This document shows, in pieces, positions 1-7,722 of a DNA stretch of 33,832 nucleotides. Under the pieces are notes generated by a model, which worked only from the letters and a program-made list of their open reading frames with translations, was not told the DNA's origin and made no database searches. Origin of the DNA: Bacteroidaceae bacterium (lineage in GTDB: Bacteria > Bacteroidota > Bacteroidia > Bacteroidales > Bacteroidaceae); contig JAKSJA010000018.1 in NCBI GenBank assembly GCA_024398495.1, forward strand, positions 1 through 33,832, given 5' to 3'. Each line of letters starts with the position of its first letter. Positions within the stretch are counted from its first letter, which is position 1. A program made the translations under genes and the position numbers.

Positions 1-10
1 TTTAGGATAC

Positions 11-56
11 TTGGAGAGCGAAACCAGAACGATGGATTTGCTCTCCAAGTTTTTTA
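11..56 (+). terminator. Rho-independent terminator ahead of infC operon
   Basis: A perfect 9-bp inverted repeat (TTGGAGAGC at 11-19, GCTCTCCAA at 40-48) encloses a 20-base loop and is followed by a T-run at 50-55. It most likely ends transcription of the gene lying upstream of the window (thrS often precedes infC in Bacteroidales, an inference here). The long loop would also allow an attenuator role, but the promoter at 67-98 lies downstream, which favours a simple terminator. Confidence 0.7.
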
Positions 57-66
57 TCTTGAAAAA

Positions 67-98
67 TTTTGCTGTTACTGGAAAATGTTGTACCTTCG
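67..98 (+). promoter_or_regulatory. Bacteroidetes-type promoter for infC-rpmI-rplT
   Basis: A -33 element TTTTG (67-71) is separated by 19 bases from a -7 element TACCTTCG (91-98), which matches the Bacteroidetes consensus TAnnTTTG at seven of eight positions. The expected start of transcription is near 105, giving a leader of about 30 bases before infC. Confidence 0.7.
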
Positions 99-136
99 CA
101 CCGCATTTATAGTGCAATAATAAATAACAAGTGCTG

Positions 137-820
137 ATGGGCAAAAAAGATGATTTGAAAAACCAGTATAGAATCAATGAAGCTATACGTTCAAGTGAGG
201 TCCGCGTGGTCACAGAAGGTGGCGCGGAAGTGATGCCTACGTATAAAGCACTTGACTTGGCAAGAAGACAGGATGTGGATCTTGTTGAGATTTCTCCTAA
301 TGCTCAACCTCCTGTATGTCGTCTGATAGACTATTCTAAATTTCTTTATCAGCAGAAAAAGAAACAGAAGGAGATGAAGGCTAAGCAGGTAAAGGTGGAA
401 GTAAAGGAAATAAGATTTGGTCCTCAGACTGATGACCACGATTATAATTTCAAGATGAAGCATGCTATTGAGTTCCTGAAAGCAGGAAACAAGGTTCGTG
501 CTTATGTCTTCTTCCGTGGTCGTTCAATTCTTTTCAAGGAGCAGGGTGAGGTGTTGTTGTTACGCTTTGCCAATGACTTGGAAGAATATGCAAAGGTAGA
601 GTCATTACCATCTTTGGAAGGTAAGAAGATGTTTCTGTATCTCTCACCGAAAAAGCCAGGGCAGAGCAAAAAGCCACAGCAACCTCAACAGCAAAAACAG
701 CATGCTGCACCTGAAAGACAGGAAGAAAAAACTGAGATACCTGTGAACAATGTGTTTGCTAATGCTAAGATAAGTCCTGAGGACTTGGAAAAATTGAAGG
801 CGGCAGGTACGGATGAATAG
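137..820 (+). CDS. infC: Translation initiation factor IF-3
   Basis: IF-3 binds the 30S subunit, keeps it apart from 50S and checks start-codon pairing. The protein shows the N-domain signature [16 protein letters not shown], the linker stretch [22 protein letters not shown] and the C-domain with [19 protein letters not shown] and [14 protein letters not shown]. After the core there is a low-complexity Q/P/K/E-rich tail of about 60 residues, as is common in Bacteroidetes IF-3. The ATG at 137 was chosen; an in-frame GTG at 131 would add two residues and cannot be excluded, since infC often uses rare start codons for autoregulation. It is the first gene of the infC-rpmI-rplT operon. Confidence 0.96.
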   Translation: MGKKDDLKNQYRINEAIRSSEVRVVTEGGAEVMPTYKALDLARRQDVDLVEISPNAQPPVCRLIDYSKFLYQQKKKQKEMKAKQVKVEVKEIRFGPQTDDHDYNFKMKHAIEFLKAGNKVRAYVFFRGRSILFKEQGEVLLLRFANDLEEYAKVESLPSLEGKKMFLYLSPKKPGQSKKPQQPQQQKQHAAPERQEEKTEIPVNNVFANAKISPEDLEKLKAAGTDE

Positions 821-832
821 GAAATGAAATGT

Positions 833-864
833 TATGCGTAACGCCGGGTATATGCGTTGCCATA
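833..864 (+). ncRNA. Possible structured leader between infC and rpmI
   Basis: The 78-base gap between infC and rpmI contains an imperfect hairpin: TATG(833-836) and AACGC(840-844) can pair with GCGTT(854-858) and CATA(861-864), with a small internal loop. In several bacteria L20 represses rpmI-rplT through an RNA structure in this gap. That this hairpin does so here is inference from position only; no known leader motif was recognised. Confidence 0.3.
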
Positions 865-898
865 CAAAATAAATATTAATAATTAAAATTTATAAACA

Positions 899-1096
899 AT
901 GCCAAAAGTTAAAACAAATTCAGCAGCGAAGAAGAGATTTCGCTTTACTGGGACAGGCAAGATTAAAAGACGTCATGCCTACCATAGTCACATTCTGACT
1001 AAGAAAACAAAGAAGCAAAAACGTAATCTGGTGCATACGGCTATCGTTGACCCATCAAACATGAAGCAGGTCCGCGACTTGCTCAATCTGCGTTAA
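899..1096 (+). CDS. rpmI: 50S ribosomal protein L35
   Basis: This 65-residue basic protein is the usual L35 length and begins with the family signature [20 protein letters not shown], followed by [22 protein letters not shown]. It is a structural protein of the large subunit. It sits between infC and rplT, with 32 bases before rplT, in the order conserved across most bacteria. The start ATG is preceded by an AT-rich stretch without a clear Shine-Dalgarno site, typical of Bacteroidetes. Confidence 0.97.
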   Translation: MPKVKTNSAAKKRFRFTGTGKIKRRHAYHSHILTKKTKKQKRNLVHTAIVDPSNMKQVRDLLNLR

Positions 1097-1128
1097 GTAA
1101 TGTCTAACAATTTAAAACGTAAAGAATT

Positions 1129-1479
1129 ATGCCAAGATCAGTAAATCACGTTGCTTCAAGAGCAAAGAGAAAAAGAATATTGAAACTTACTCGCGGTTAT
1201 TATGGAGCGAGAAAGAATGTCTGGACAGTAGCAAAGAATACATGGGAGAAAGGTCTTACCTATGCTTTCCGTGACCGTAAAAACAAGAAACGCAGTTTCC
1301 GTGCTTTGTGGATTCAGCGTATCAATGCTGCTGCACGTCTGGAAGGTTTGAGCTATTCTGCACTTATGGGTAACCTTAAGAAGGCTGGTATCGAAATGAA
1401 CCGTAAGGTGCTTGCAGACCTTGCTATTAATAATCCTGAGGCTTTCAAGGCTATCTGCGATAAGGCAAAGAAAGCTTAA
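1129..1479 (+). CDS. rplT: 50S ribosomal protein L20
   Basis: L20 is an early assembly protein of the 50S subunit and often the autogenous repressor of its own operon. The 116-residue product has the canonical opening [20 protein letters not shown], the basic helix [15 protein letters not shown] and the globular C-domain with [25 protein letters not shown]. Length and all landmark motifs are normal. It is the last gene of the operon and is followed 24 bases later by a strong terminator. Confidence 0.97.
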   Translation: MPRSVNHVASRAKRKRILKLTRGYYGARKNVWTVAKNTWEKGLTYAFRDRKNKKRSFRALWIQRINAAARLEGLSYSALMGNLKKAGIEMNRKVLADLAINNPEAFKAICDKAKKA

Positions 1480-1503
1480 CAGATAATTGAGCAATAGAAG
1501 CAA

Positions 1504-1538
1504 GGAGTTGCAGTACCTTTTCTGCAACTCCTGTTTTG
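1504..1538 (+). terminator. Terminator after rplT
   Basis: A perfect 10-bp stem (GGAGTTGCAG at 1504-1513 with CTGCAACTCC at 1522-1531), an 8-base loop and the tract TGTTTTGT directly downstream. It closes the infC-rpmI-rplT operon. Confidence 0.85.
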
Positions 1539-1573
1539 TAACTATATACGAACTCATCTTTTACTGAAGACCT

Positions 1574-3412
1574 GTGATTGCAGTTGAAAACCTATCAATA
1601 GAATTCGGTACACGACCATTGTTTTCGGGTGCTAATTTTGTCGTCAATTCGAAAGACAAGATTGCTCTTGTTGGCAAGAATGGTGTCGGAAAATCTACTT
1701 TGCTGAAGATTCTTTCCGGTGTACAGGAACCTACTACCGGTGCCGTTAACATCACTGGCGGTGAGACTGTGGGATATCTTCCTCAGGTGATGAAACTTCA
1801 GGATGAGACTACTGTCCGTGACGAAGCAAAGAAGGCTTTTTTTGCCATGGAGTCGTTCATCGCTCCTGAACGGTGGGATGGAGAGATAGAGAAGACACTT
1901 GTCGGTATGGGTTTTGACCGTACAGATCTTGACCGTCCTACAGCAGAGTTTTCCGGTGGCTGGCGCATGCGTATTGAATTGGCTAAGTTGTTGCTGATGA
2001 AACCTGACGTATTGTTGCTGGATGAACCTACTAACCACCTGGACATAGAGAGTATTCAGTGGCTTGAGAACTTTCTCGTCAAGAATAGCAGAGCGGTGGT
2101 ATTGGTATCACATGACCGTGCCTTTATCAATAAGGTAACAAACCGTACATTTGAGATAACTTGCGGTAAAATTGTTGACTATAGGGTAAAATATGACAAG
2201 TACCTTGTGCTGCGTGAAGAACGCCGTGAGGCTCAGTTGCGTGCCTATCGCAATCAACAGAAGGAGATTGCAGACATACAGCAGTTCATTGATAGATTCC
2301 GCTATCAGGCAACGAAGGCACAGCAGGTGCAGCAACGTGTCAAACAGTTGGAAAAAATAGTCCCTATCGAGGTAGATGAAGTGGATACCAGACATCTGAA
2401 TCTAAAGTTCCCACCAGCACAGAGAAGTGGTGACTTTCCGTTGATATGTGAAAATGTTGTCAAGTCTTTTCCTGTTACAGCAGATACTACAGGACAGCGT
2501 TCACATCTTGTATTCAAAGATGTAACCATGACAATAAAACGTGGAGAAAAAGTGGCATTTGTCGGTAAGAACGGTGAGGGAAAGACAACACTTGTAAAGT
2601 GTATCATGAATCAGATTCCTTTTGATGGCGAACTAAAGGTGGGACATAATGTGCAGATAGGATATTTTGCACAGAACCAGGCACAGTTATTAGATGATTC
2701 GCTGACCGTCTTCCAAACAATAGACAATGTGGCAAAGGGAGACATTCGTACACGCATAAAGGATATCCTTGGTGCATTCATGTTCGGTGGACGTGAATCA
2801 GAAAAGAAGGTTAAGGTGCTGAGTGGCGGCGAACGGTCGCGTCTGGCAATGATAAAACTCTTGCTGGAACCTGTAAACTTCCTGATCCTTGATGAGCCAA
2901 CAAATCATCTGGACATGGATTCTAAAGATGTACTGAAAGAAGCAATAAAGGCTTTTGACGGAACTGTGATTGTAGTCTCCCATGATAGGGAATTTCTTGA
3001 CGGACTTGTAGAAAAGGTGTATGAGTTTGGTGGAGGAAAGGTTGTGGAACATCTTGGAGGAATATATGATTTTCTCAGGGCAAAGAACATTGAAAGTCTT
3101 GACCAGTTATCCCTCTCTCCAAAACAGAAAGAAGCAGAACAACCTGTCATAAAGGCAAACAAAGATGACTGGAGAGAACGAAAGGAGAGAAACAAGAAGA
3201 TAACTCAGTTGGAAAAACGTATCAAGGAAAGCGAAGGAAGGATAGAAAAAGGAGAGAAGAGATTGAAGGAACTTGATATTATTCTATCTACTCCAGAAGG
3301 AGCTGCCCACATAGACCTTTGTACAGAATATGCCGAGATAAAGCAGTCTATGGATAGAGAGATGGAAGTCTGGGAACAGATGTCGTCTGATTTGGAAAAA
3401 TTGAAACAATGA
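1574..3412 (+). CDS. ABC-F family ATPase (ribosome-associated type)
   Basis: ABC-F proteins have two ATPase domains and no membrane domain; known members bind the ribosomal E site and rescue stalled ribosomes or protect against antibiotics. The 612-residue protein shows domain 1 with Walker A GKNGVGKST, signature FSGGWRMR and Walker B VLLLDEPTNHLD; a charged helical linker (about residues 200-270) rich in R, Q and E; domain 2 with GKNGEGKTT, signature LSGGERSR and FLILDEPTNHLD; and a C-terminal coiled coil (about 520-612) as in Uup/YdiF-like members. Start: the GTG at 1574 gives the family-typical opening (M)IAVENLSIEFG, and no nearby ATG fits. Its stop overlaps the ATG of the next gene by four bases, so the two are translationally coupled. 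The precise ABC-F subfamily was not resolved. Confidence 0.93.
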   Translation: MIAVENLSIEFGTRPLFSGANFVVNSKDKIALVGKNGVGKSTLLKILSGVQEPTTGAVNITGGETVGYLPQVMKLQDETTVRDEAKKAFFAMESFIAPERWDGEIEKTLVGMGFDRTDLDRPTAEFSGGWRMRIELAKLLLMKPDVLLLDEPTNHLDIESIQWLENFLVKNSRAVVLVSHDRAFINKVTNRTFEITCGKIVDYRVKYDKYLVLREERREAQLRAYRNQQKEIADIQQFIDRFRYQATKAQQVQQRVKQLEKIVPIEVDEVDTRHLNLKFPPAQRSGDFPLICENVVKSFPVTADTTGQRSHLVFKDVTMTIKRGEKVAFVGKNGEGKTTLVKCIMNQIPFDGELKVGHNVQIGYFAQNQAQLLDDSLTVFQTIDNVAKGDIRTRIKDILGAFMFGGRESEKKVKVLSGGERSRLAMIKLLLEPVNFLILDEPTNHLDMDSKDVLKEAIKAFDGTVIVVSHDREFLDGLVEKVYEFGGGKVVEHLGGIYDFLRAKNIESLDQLSLSPKQKEAEQPVIKANKDDWRERKERNKKITQLEKRIKESEGRIEKGEKRLKELDIILSTPEGAAHIDLCTEYAEIKQSMDREMEVWEQMSSDLEKLKQ

Positions 3413-5244
3413 GAAAACTGGAGTTGCTGTCGCCTGCGAAAGATTTGGAATGTGGCATTGCTGCAATTGACAATGGTGCTGATGCCGTATATATAGGTGC
3501 GGAGAAATTTTCTGCACGTGCAGCGGCAGGTAACTCGCTTGCAGATATTGAAAAACTGGTACACCATGCACATCAATATGGTTGCAAGGTTTATGTTACT
3601 GTCAATACCATCATATATGATGAAGAACTGGAGAGTACGCGGGAACTAATCAGGGGCCTGTATGACATTGGTGTGGATGCACTTATAGTACAAGATTTCG
3701 CAATCCTTGACATGGCAAAGGACATCCCTTGTCCTCCGCTTCATGCATCAACACAGATGGATATACGCTCGGTTGAAAAAGTACTGTGGTTGTATGAACT
3801 TGGGTTCAAGCGTGTCGTTCTCGCTCGCGAATTGTCATTGGCGGAGATTGCCGAGATACATGAAGCGGTACCGGATATGGAATTGGAGGTCTTCGTTCAT
3901 GGGGCCTTATGTGTATCTTATTCCGGCCAATGCTATGCTTCGCAGTATTGCTTCAACCGTAGTGCAAACAGAGGAAACTGTGCGCAATTCTGTCGATTGA
4001 AATTCAATCTCGAAGATGGAAATGGAAACATATTGCTCGCTGACAAATACTTTCTGTCTCTGAAGGACATGAATCGTCTTGACAGGTTGTATGACCTTGC
4101 CAAGGCAGGCGTGGTATCCTTCAAAATAGAAGGAAGACTGAAAGATGCCAATTATGTGAAGAACGTTACAGCAGCATATTCACAACAGTTGACATCACTC
4201 ATATCAAGATTCCCAGATGATTATACGCGTGTATCATACGGAAAATGTGAGTATGATTTTACTCCAGACCTTAACAAGACATTCAACAGAGGTTTCACAT
4301 CCTATTTCCTTGACGGACGTGGGGAGCAGATCGCAGATTTTGATACACCAAAGGCAAAGGGAGAATATGTGGGAAATGTGAAAAACATTTGTGGACGATA
4401 TTTTATTGTGTCGGGAGTATCCTCATTTTCCAATGGTGACGGCTTGTGTTTTGTCAATGCTCATGGTATCCTTGAAGGTTTCCGCGTAAATAGGGTAGAG
4501 GGGAACAGACTCTTTCCACATAGTATGCCAGAAGGTTTGTTTGTGGGTGCACAACTGTTCCGTAACAATGACGAAAACTTTCAGAAGATTCTTGCATCGG
4601 CGCAGACGAAGAGAAAGATTGCTGTTACTATGTGTTTTGAAGAAACAGATAAGGGTTTTAGACTTTCCATGACGGATGAAACAGGACGCACAGCATCGAA
4701 GACGATGGAATTAAAGAAAGATTTGGCACGTCTGCCCCAACACGAAAACATAAAACGTCAGTTGCTAAAACTCGGTAATACGATCTTTTATAGTGAGGAT
4801 GTGGAAATACGTATGAATGCAGAATGGTTCGTGCCATCTGCTATGCTTTCAGATTTACGCAGACGCGTATGTGATCAGATGATGGAAATCCCGATGTCGA
4901 CGATGAAAAATGTTGCATCGGTGAAAACTTTTGAAATACAAAAGTTTGTGCATCCGAAACAAATGTCGTATGATTATCTTGCGAATGTAAGCAATGCTTT
5001 GTCTGCAAAATATTATGTTGCTCCATACTCTTCCTTTGAGATAAGACAACCACATGGTAAGAAGTTGATTATGCAGTGCAGACACTGTGTCCTATGGTCG
5101 TTGGGACAATGTCGAAAACAAAAAACATCTGTAAGCAGAAAACGCCTTGATGCAGAAAATCTATATTTGTCATTACCAGACAAAAGGATATTTAAGTTGG
5201 AATTTGACTGTAATAACTGTCGAATGAATGTTTTTGTAGAATAA
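3409..5244 (+). CDS. Peptidase U32 family protein (TrhP/RlhA-like RNA hydroxylation)
   Basis: The protein opens with ELLSPAKDLECGIAAIDNGA and contains GADAVYIGAEKFSAR, the FVHGALCVSYSGQC motif near residue 165-180 and the cysteine cluster RGNCAQFCRLKF near 190, the hallmark of U32 proteins. Characterised members of this family (TrhP/YegQ, RlhA) hydroxylate uridine-34 of tRNAs or a 23S rRNA cytidine rather than digest protein. The 611-residue length with a second cysteine-rich tail (CRHC...GQC...FDCNNCRM) is the long form seen in Bacteroidetes. The ATG lies inside the ABC-F stop region (ATGA overlap), and its own TAA overlaps the next ATG by one base, so three genes are tightly coupled. Which RNA it acts on cannot be told from the sequence. 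Confidence 0.88.
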   Translation: MRKLELLSPAKDLECGIAAIDNGADAVYIGAEKFSARAAAGNSLADIEKLVHHAHQYGCKVYVTVNTIIYDEELESTRELIRGLYDIGVDALIVQDFAILDMAKDIPCPPLHASTQMDIRSVEKVLWLYELGFKRVVLARELSLAEIAEIHEAVPDMELEVFVHGALCVSYSGQCYASQYCFNRSANRGNCAQFCRLKFNLEDGNGNILLADKYFLSLKDMNRLDRLYDLAKAGVVSFKIEGRLKDANYVKNVTAAYSQQLTSLISRFPDDYTRVSYGKCEYDFTPDLNKTFNRGFTSYFLDGRGEQIADFDTPKAKGEYVGNVKNICGRYFIVSGVSSFSNGDGLCFVNAHGILEGFRVNRVEGNRLFPHSMPEGLFVGAQLFRNNDENFQKILASAQTKRKIAVTMCFEETDKGFRLSMTDETGRTASKTMELKKDLARLPQHENIKRQLLKLGNTIFYSEDVEIRMNAEWFVPSAMLSDLRRRVCDQMMEIPMSTMKNVASVKTFEIQKFVHPKQMSYDYLANVSNALSAKYYVAPYSSFEIRQPHGKKLIMQCRHCVLWSLGQCRKQKTSVSRKRLDAENLYLSLPDKRIFKLEFDCNNCRMNVFVE

Positions 5245-6278
5245 TGAACAAGATGTCGTCTATAAGAATACATATAAAATCACTGTTTCCGTTGTTGATG
5301 ATATGCGTAATGTGTGTCATGACATTACTCTTTACTGGATGTTACAATCGTACAGATTGGAAACTGATGCTTTCGGATTCTACGTTGACAGATACACAGC
5401 GCGACTCCATTACATTCATTGGTAAGCATCATTATGGTATAAACTATAATTTCATTATCAAAAGTGATTCCCTTCAGCTCATTCAACAAGAGCCAGAAGA
5501 ATATCTTGAAGGTCTGACGTTAGACACGTTTTCATTGTATAAGAACAGTCCGATTGTCGTTGCTGACTTTAAGACTCTTCCTACAGACAGTATTGATTCG
5601 TTATGGGTAAAGGTGGCTGATGATAATTTTGCTATAGGATGGCTGCATGAAAGCGATTTGCATAAAGGTACTATACCTGATGATCCTATTTCTCAATTTA
5701 TAGACCTTTTCTCTAATACTCATTTGTTGGTGTTTTTTGTCATCATCATTGTCATAATAAGCATATATGTCATACGGCATCTTATGCGAAATAATGCGCG
5801 GCTTGTCCATTTCAATGACATAGACTCATTTTATCCAACATTCCTCGCCCTTTTGGTTGCATTGTCGGCTGCGGTATATGCTTCCATTCAAAAATTTTAT
5901 CCTGACTTATGGCAAGAATATTATTATCATCCGACACTTAATCCGTTTATCTGTCCTATGATACTTTCTCTTTTCCTTATCATGGTATGGCTACTGGTTG
6001 TTGTTGCAATTGCTGTCATTGACGATGTGCGACGACAACTCCCTATCGGTGAAGCCGTATTGTATATCTGTGGACTCCTGGCAATGTGTGCTCTAAACTA
6101 TATTGTGTTCTCGATACTTACTCTATACTATATAGGTTATCTCTTATTAGCTGTATATATAATCTTTGCCTTGTGGCGTTATTTTACAAAATTCCGTTCA
6201 TACTACCAGTGTGGACACTGTGGTGCAGATCTCAGACACAAGGGTGTTTGTCCTCATTGTGGTTCTGTAAACAAGTAG
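5244..6278 (+). CDS. Membrane lipoprotein with SH3-like segment and C-terminal zinc ribbon
   Basis: I recognise no named family. The 344-residue product starts with a hydrophobic leader ending in a lipobox (LLFTGC, Cys33). Residues 34-145 form a polar domain whose end, WVKVADDNFAIGWLHESDL, resembles bacterial SH3-like domains. Then follow about five membrane segments (roughly 159-179, 194-214, 233-257, 268-288, 290-312) and a C-terminal zinc ribbon with two CxxC pairs (CGHC and CPHC). It overlaps the U32 gene by one base (TAATG), so it is the third member of that operon. It converges with the aldo/keto reductase gene with only four bases between stops and no visible terminator. The SH3-like domain is predicted outside and the zinc ribbon inside or outside depending on helix number. 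Function unknown. Confidence 0.85.
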   Translation: MNKMSSIRIHIKSLFPLLMICVMCVMTLLFTGCYNRTDWKLMLSDSTLTDTQRDSITFIGKHHYGINYNFIIKSDSLQLIQQEPEEYLEGLTLDTFSLYKNSPIVVADFKTLPTDSIDSLWVKVADDNFAIGWLHESDLHKGTIPDDPISQFIDLFSNTHLLVFFVIIIVIISIYVIRHLMRNNARLVHFNDIDSFYPTFLALLVALSAAVYASIQKFYPDLWQEYYYHPTLNPFICPMILSLFLIMVWLLVVVAIAVIDDVRRQLPIGEAVLYICGLLAMCALNYIVFSILTLYYIGYLLLAVYIIFALWRYFTKFRSYYQCGHCGADLRHKGVCPHCGSVNK

Positions 6279-6282
6279 ATTT

Positions 6283-7701
6283 TTATCCATTCTGTTTAAG
6301 GTCTTCGATCATATTGTCAATTTTCTGCATTTCTTTTGGAATGTTGATGTGTTGTGGGCAATGATTTGTGCATTGACGGCAACCTATGCAATGGTCTGCC
6401 TGTCGCAGACGTGGAACACTGCGGTCATAACCAACAAGAAAAGCTCTACGTTGTTTGGTAAACTCTTCTGACTCACGATTATGAGGCATCGTTCCGTCTT
6501 TTATCATCTTGTTATAGTGTGCAAATATCGTAGGAATGTCTATTCCATAAGGACAAGGCATGCAGTATTCACATCCTGTACAAGGTATATTTTTTAGATC
6601 ATAGATATCCTTGGCAATATCCATGAGAAATATATTTTCTTCTTTTGTGATAGGTATCAATGGAGAGTATGTACATAGGTTTTCACGCAGATGCTCCATA
6701 TAGGTCATACCAGACAATACGCATAAAACGTCTTCAGGTGTACCGGCAAAACGAAATGCCCATGATGCAACGCTGTTTTCAGGACGACGTGTTTTCATTT
6801 TGGCAATGATAGGGTCTGGTACGTTTGCCAGTCGTCCTCCAAGGAGTGGTTCCATTATGATGACAGGTATCTGTCGTTTCTGTAGTTCCTGATAGAGATA
6901 GACAGCATCTGTATTGCGATCATTGATTTCATTGGCATAGTTCCAGTCAAGGTAGTTCATCTCTATTTGTACAAAATCCCAACGATAACGTCCTTCATCA
7001 TGCCATTTAAGAAGCATATCAAAGACTTGCACATCTCCATGGTAAGAGAAACCGAGATTACGAATCTTCCCATTTTTCTTTTGTTCTACAAGCCAGTCAA
7101 GAATGCCGTTATCCATATAACGGACATTGAATGTTTCAAAAGCATCCAGTTCTTTACCATCATTGGTACGTTCCGTGCCACCAATGGAATGTAGCAAAAG
7201 GTAATCAATGTAATCAACCTGCAGATATTTCATGGAATCGTGAAACATATCCTGTGATGCCTTGCGACTCCATGTATCAGGTGAAAAGTTGCTGAGTTTT
7301 GTTGCAACGAAGAATTTATCACGTTGATGCCTTTTTAGGGCTATACCTGTGGCGGCCTCTGACATCCCCTGACAGTATACAGGACTGGTGTCATAATAGT
7401 TGACACCATGCTCTATGGCGTAGTCTATCTCTTTATTGACCATTTCCTGATCGATGACATCAGGGTCGCTGTCTTCATTTTTTTGTAATACTGGCAAACG
7501 CATCATACCATAACCGAGGATGGATACCTTATCGCCAGAGAAATGGTTAGTGCGCATTGTCATCTTGTCCTTTGGTGGCTCTTGTTGGGTTGCAGTTGTT
7601 TGGTGCATGTTATTGTTCGTACAAGCCGTGAGTACTGCCGATGATGCAATTGTTGCACTACCGAATATCTTGAGAAAATCTCGTCGATTTAGATCTTTCA
7701 T
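6283..7701 (-). CDS. Tat-exported aldo/keto reductase with two [4Fe-4S] sites
   Basis: The 472-residue protein begins with a twin-arginine signal (NRRDFLKIFG, Arg6-Arg7) whose hydrophobic stretch ends in LTAC (Cys27), so it is predicted to be a Tat-exported lipoprotein. Residues about 50-340 are an aldo/keto reductase barrel: YDTSPVY carries the catalytic Asp and Tyr, ATKLS the Lys and YLLLHS the His. The C-terminus has two ferredoxin clusters, CTGCEYCMPCP near 374-384 and CIGCRQCTNHCP near 438-449. Related cytoplasmic enzymes with this Fe-S tail are common in anaerobes; the export signal is unusual because NAD(P)H is absent outside the cytoplasm. It is the last gene of the feoAB-tat operon, 21 bases after the polyferredoxin gene. 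Substrate unknown. Confidence 0.9.
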   Translation of the reverse strand: MKDLNRRDFLKIFGSATIASSAVLTACTNNNMHQTTATQQEPPKDKMTMRTNHFSGDKVSILGYGMMRLPVLQKNEDSDPDVIDQEMVNKEIDYAIEHGVNYYDTSPVYCQGMSEAATGIALKRHQRDKFFVATKLSNFSPDTWSRKASQDMFHDSMKYLQVDYIDYLLLHSIGGTERTNDGKELDAFETFNVRYMDNGILDWLVEQKKNGKIRNLGFSYHGDVQVFDMLLKWHDEGRYRWDFVQIEMNYLDWNYANEINDRNTDAVYLYQELQKRQIPVIIMEPLLGGRLANVPDPIIAKMKTRRPENSVASWAFRFAGTPEDVLCVLSGMTYMEHLRENLCTYSPLIPITKEENIFLMDIAKDIYDLKNIPCTGCEYCMPCPYGIDIPTIFAHYNKMIKDGTMPHNRESEEFTKQRRAFLVGYDRSVPRLRQADHCIGCRQCTNHCPQHINIPKEMQKIDNMIEDLKQNG

Positions 7702-7722
7702 AGGAAGATTTTTCTTTGATGG

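Noticed and set aside
3409-5244. Collagenase/protease function for the U32 protein
   Set aside because: The best studied members of this architecture modify RNA, and no classical protease catalytic motif is visible.
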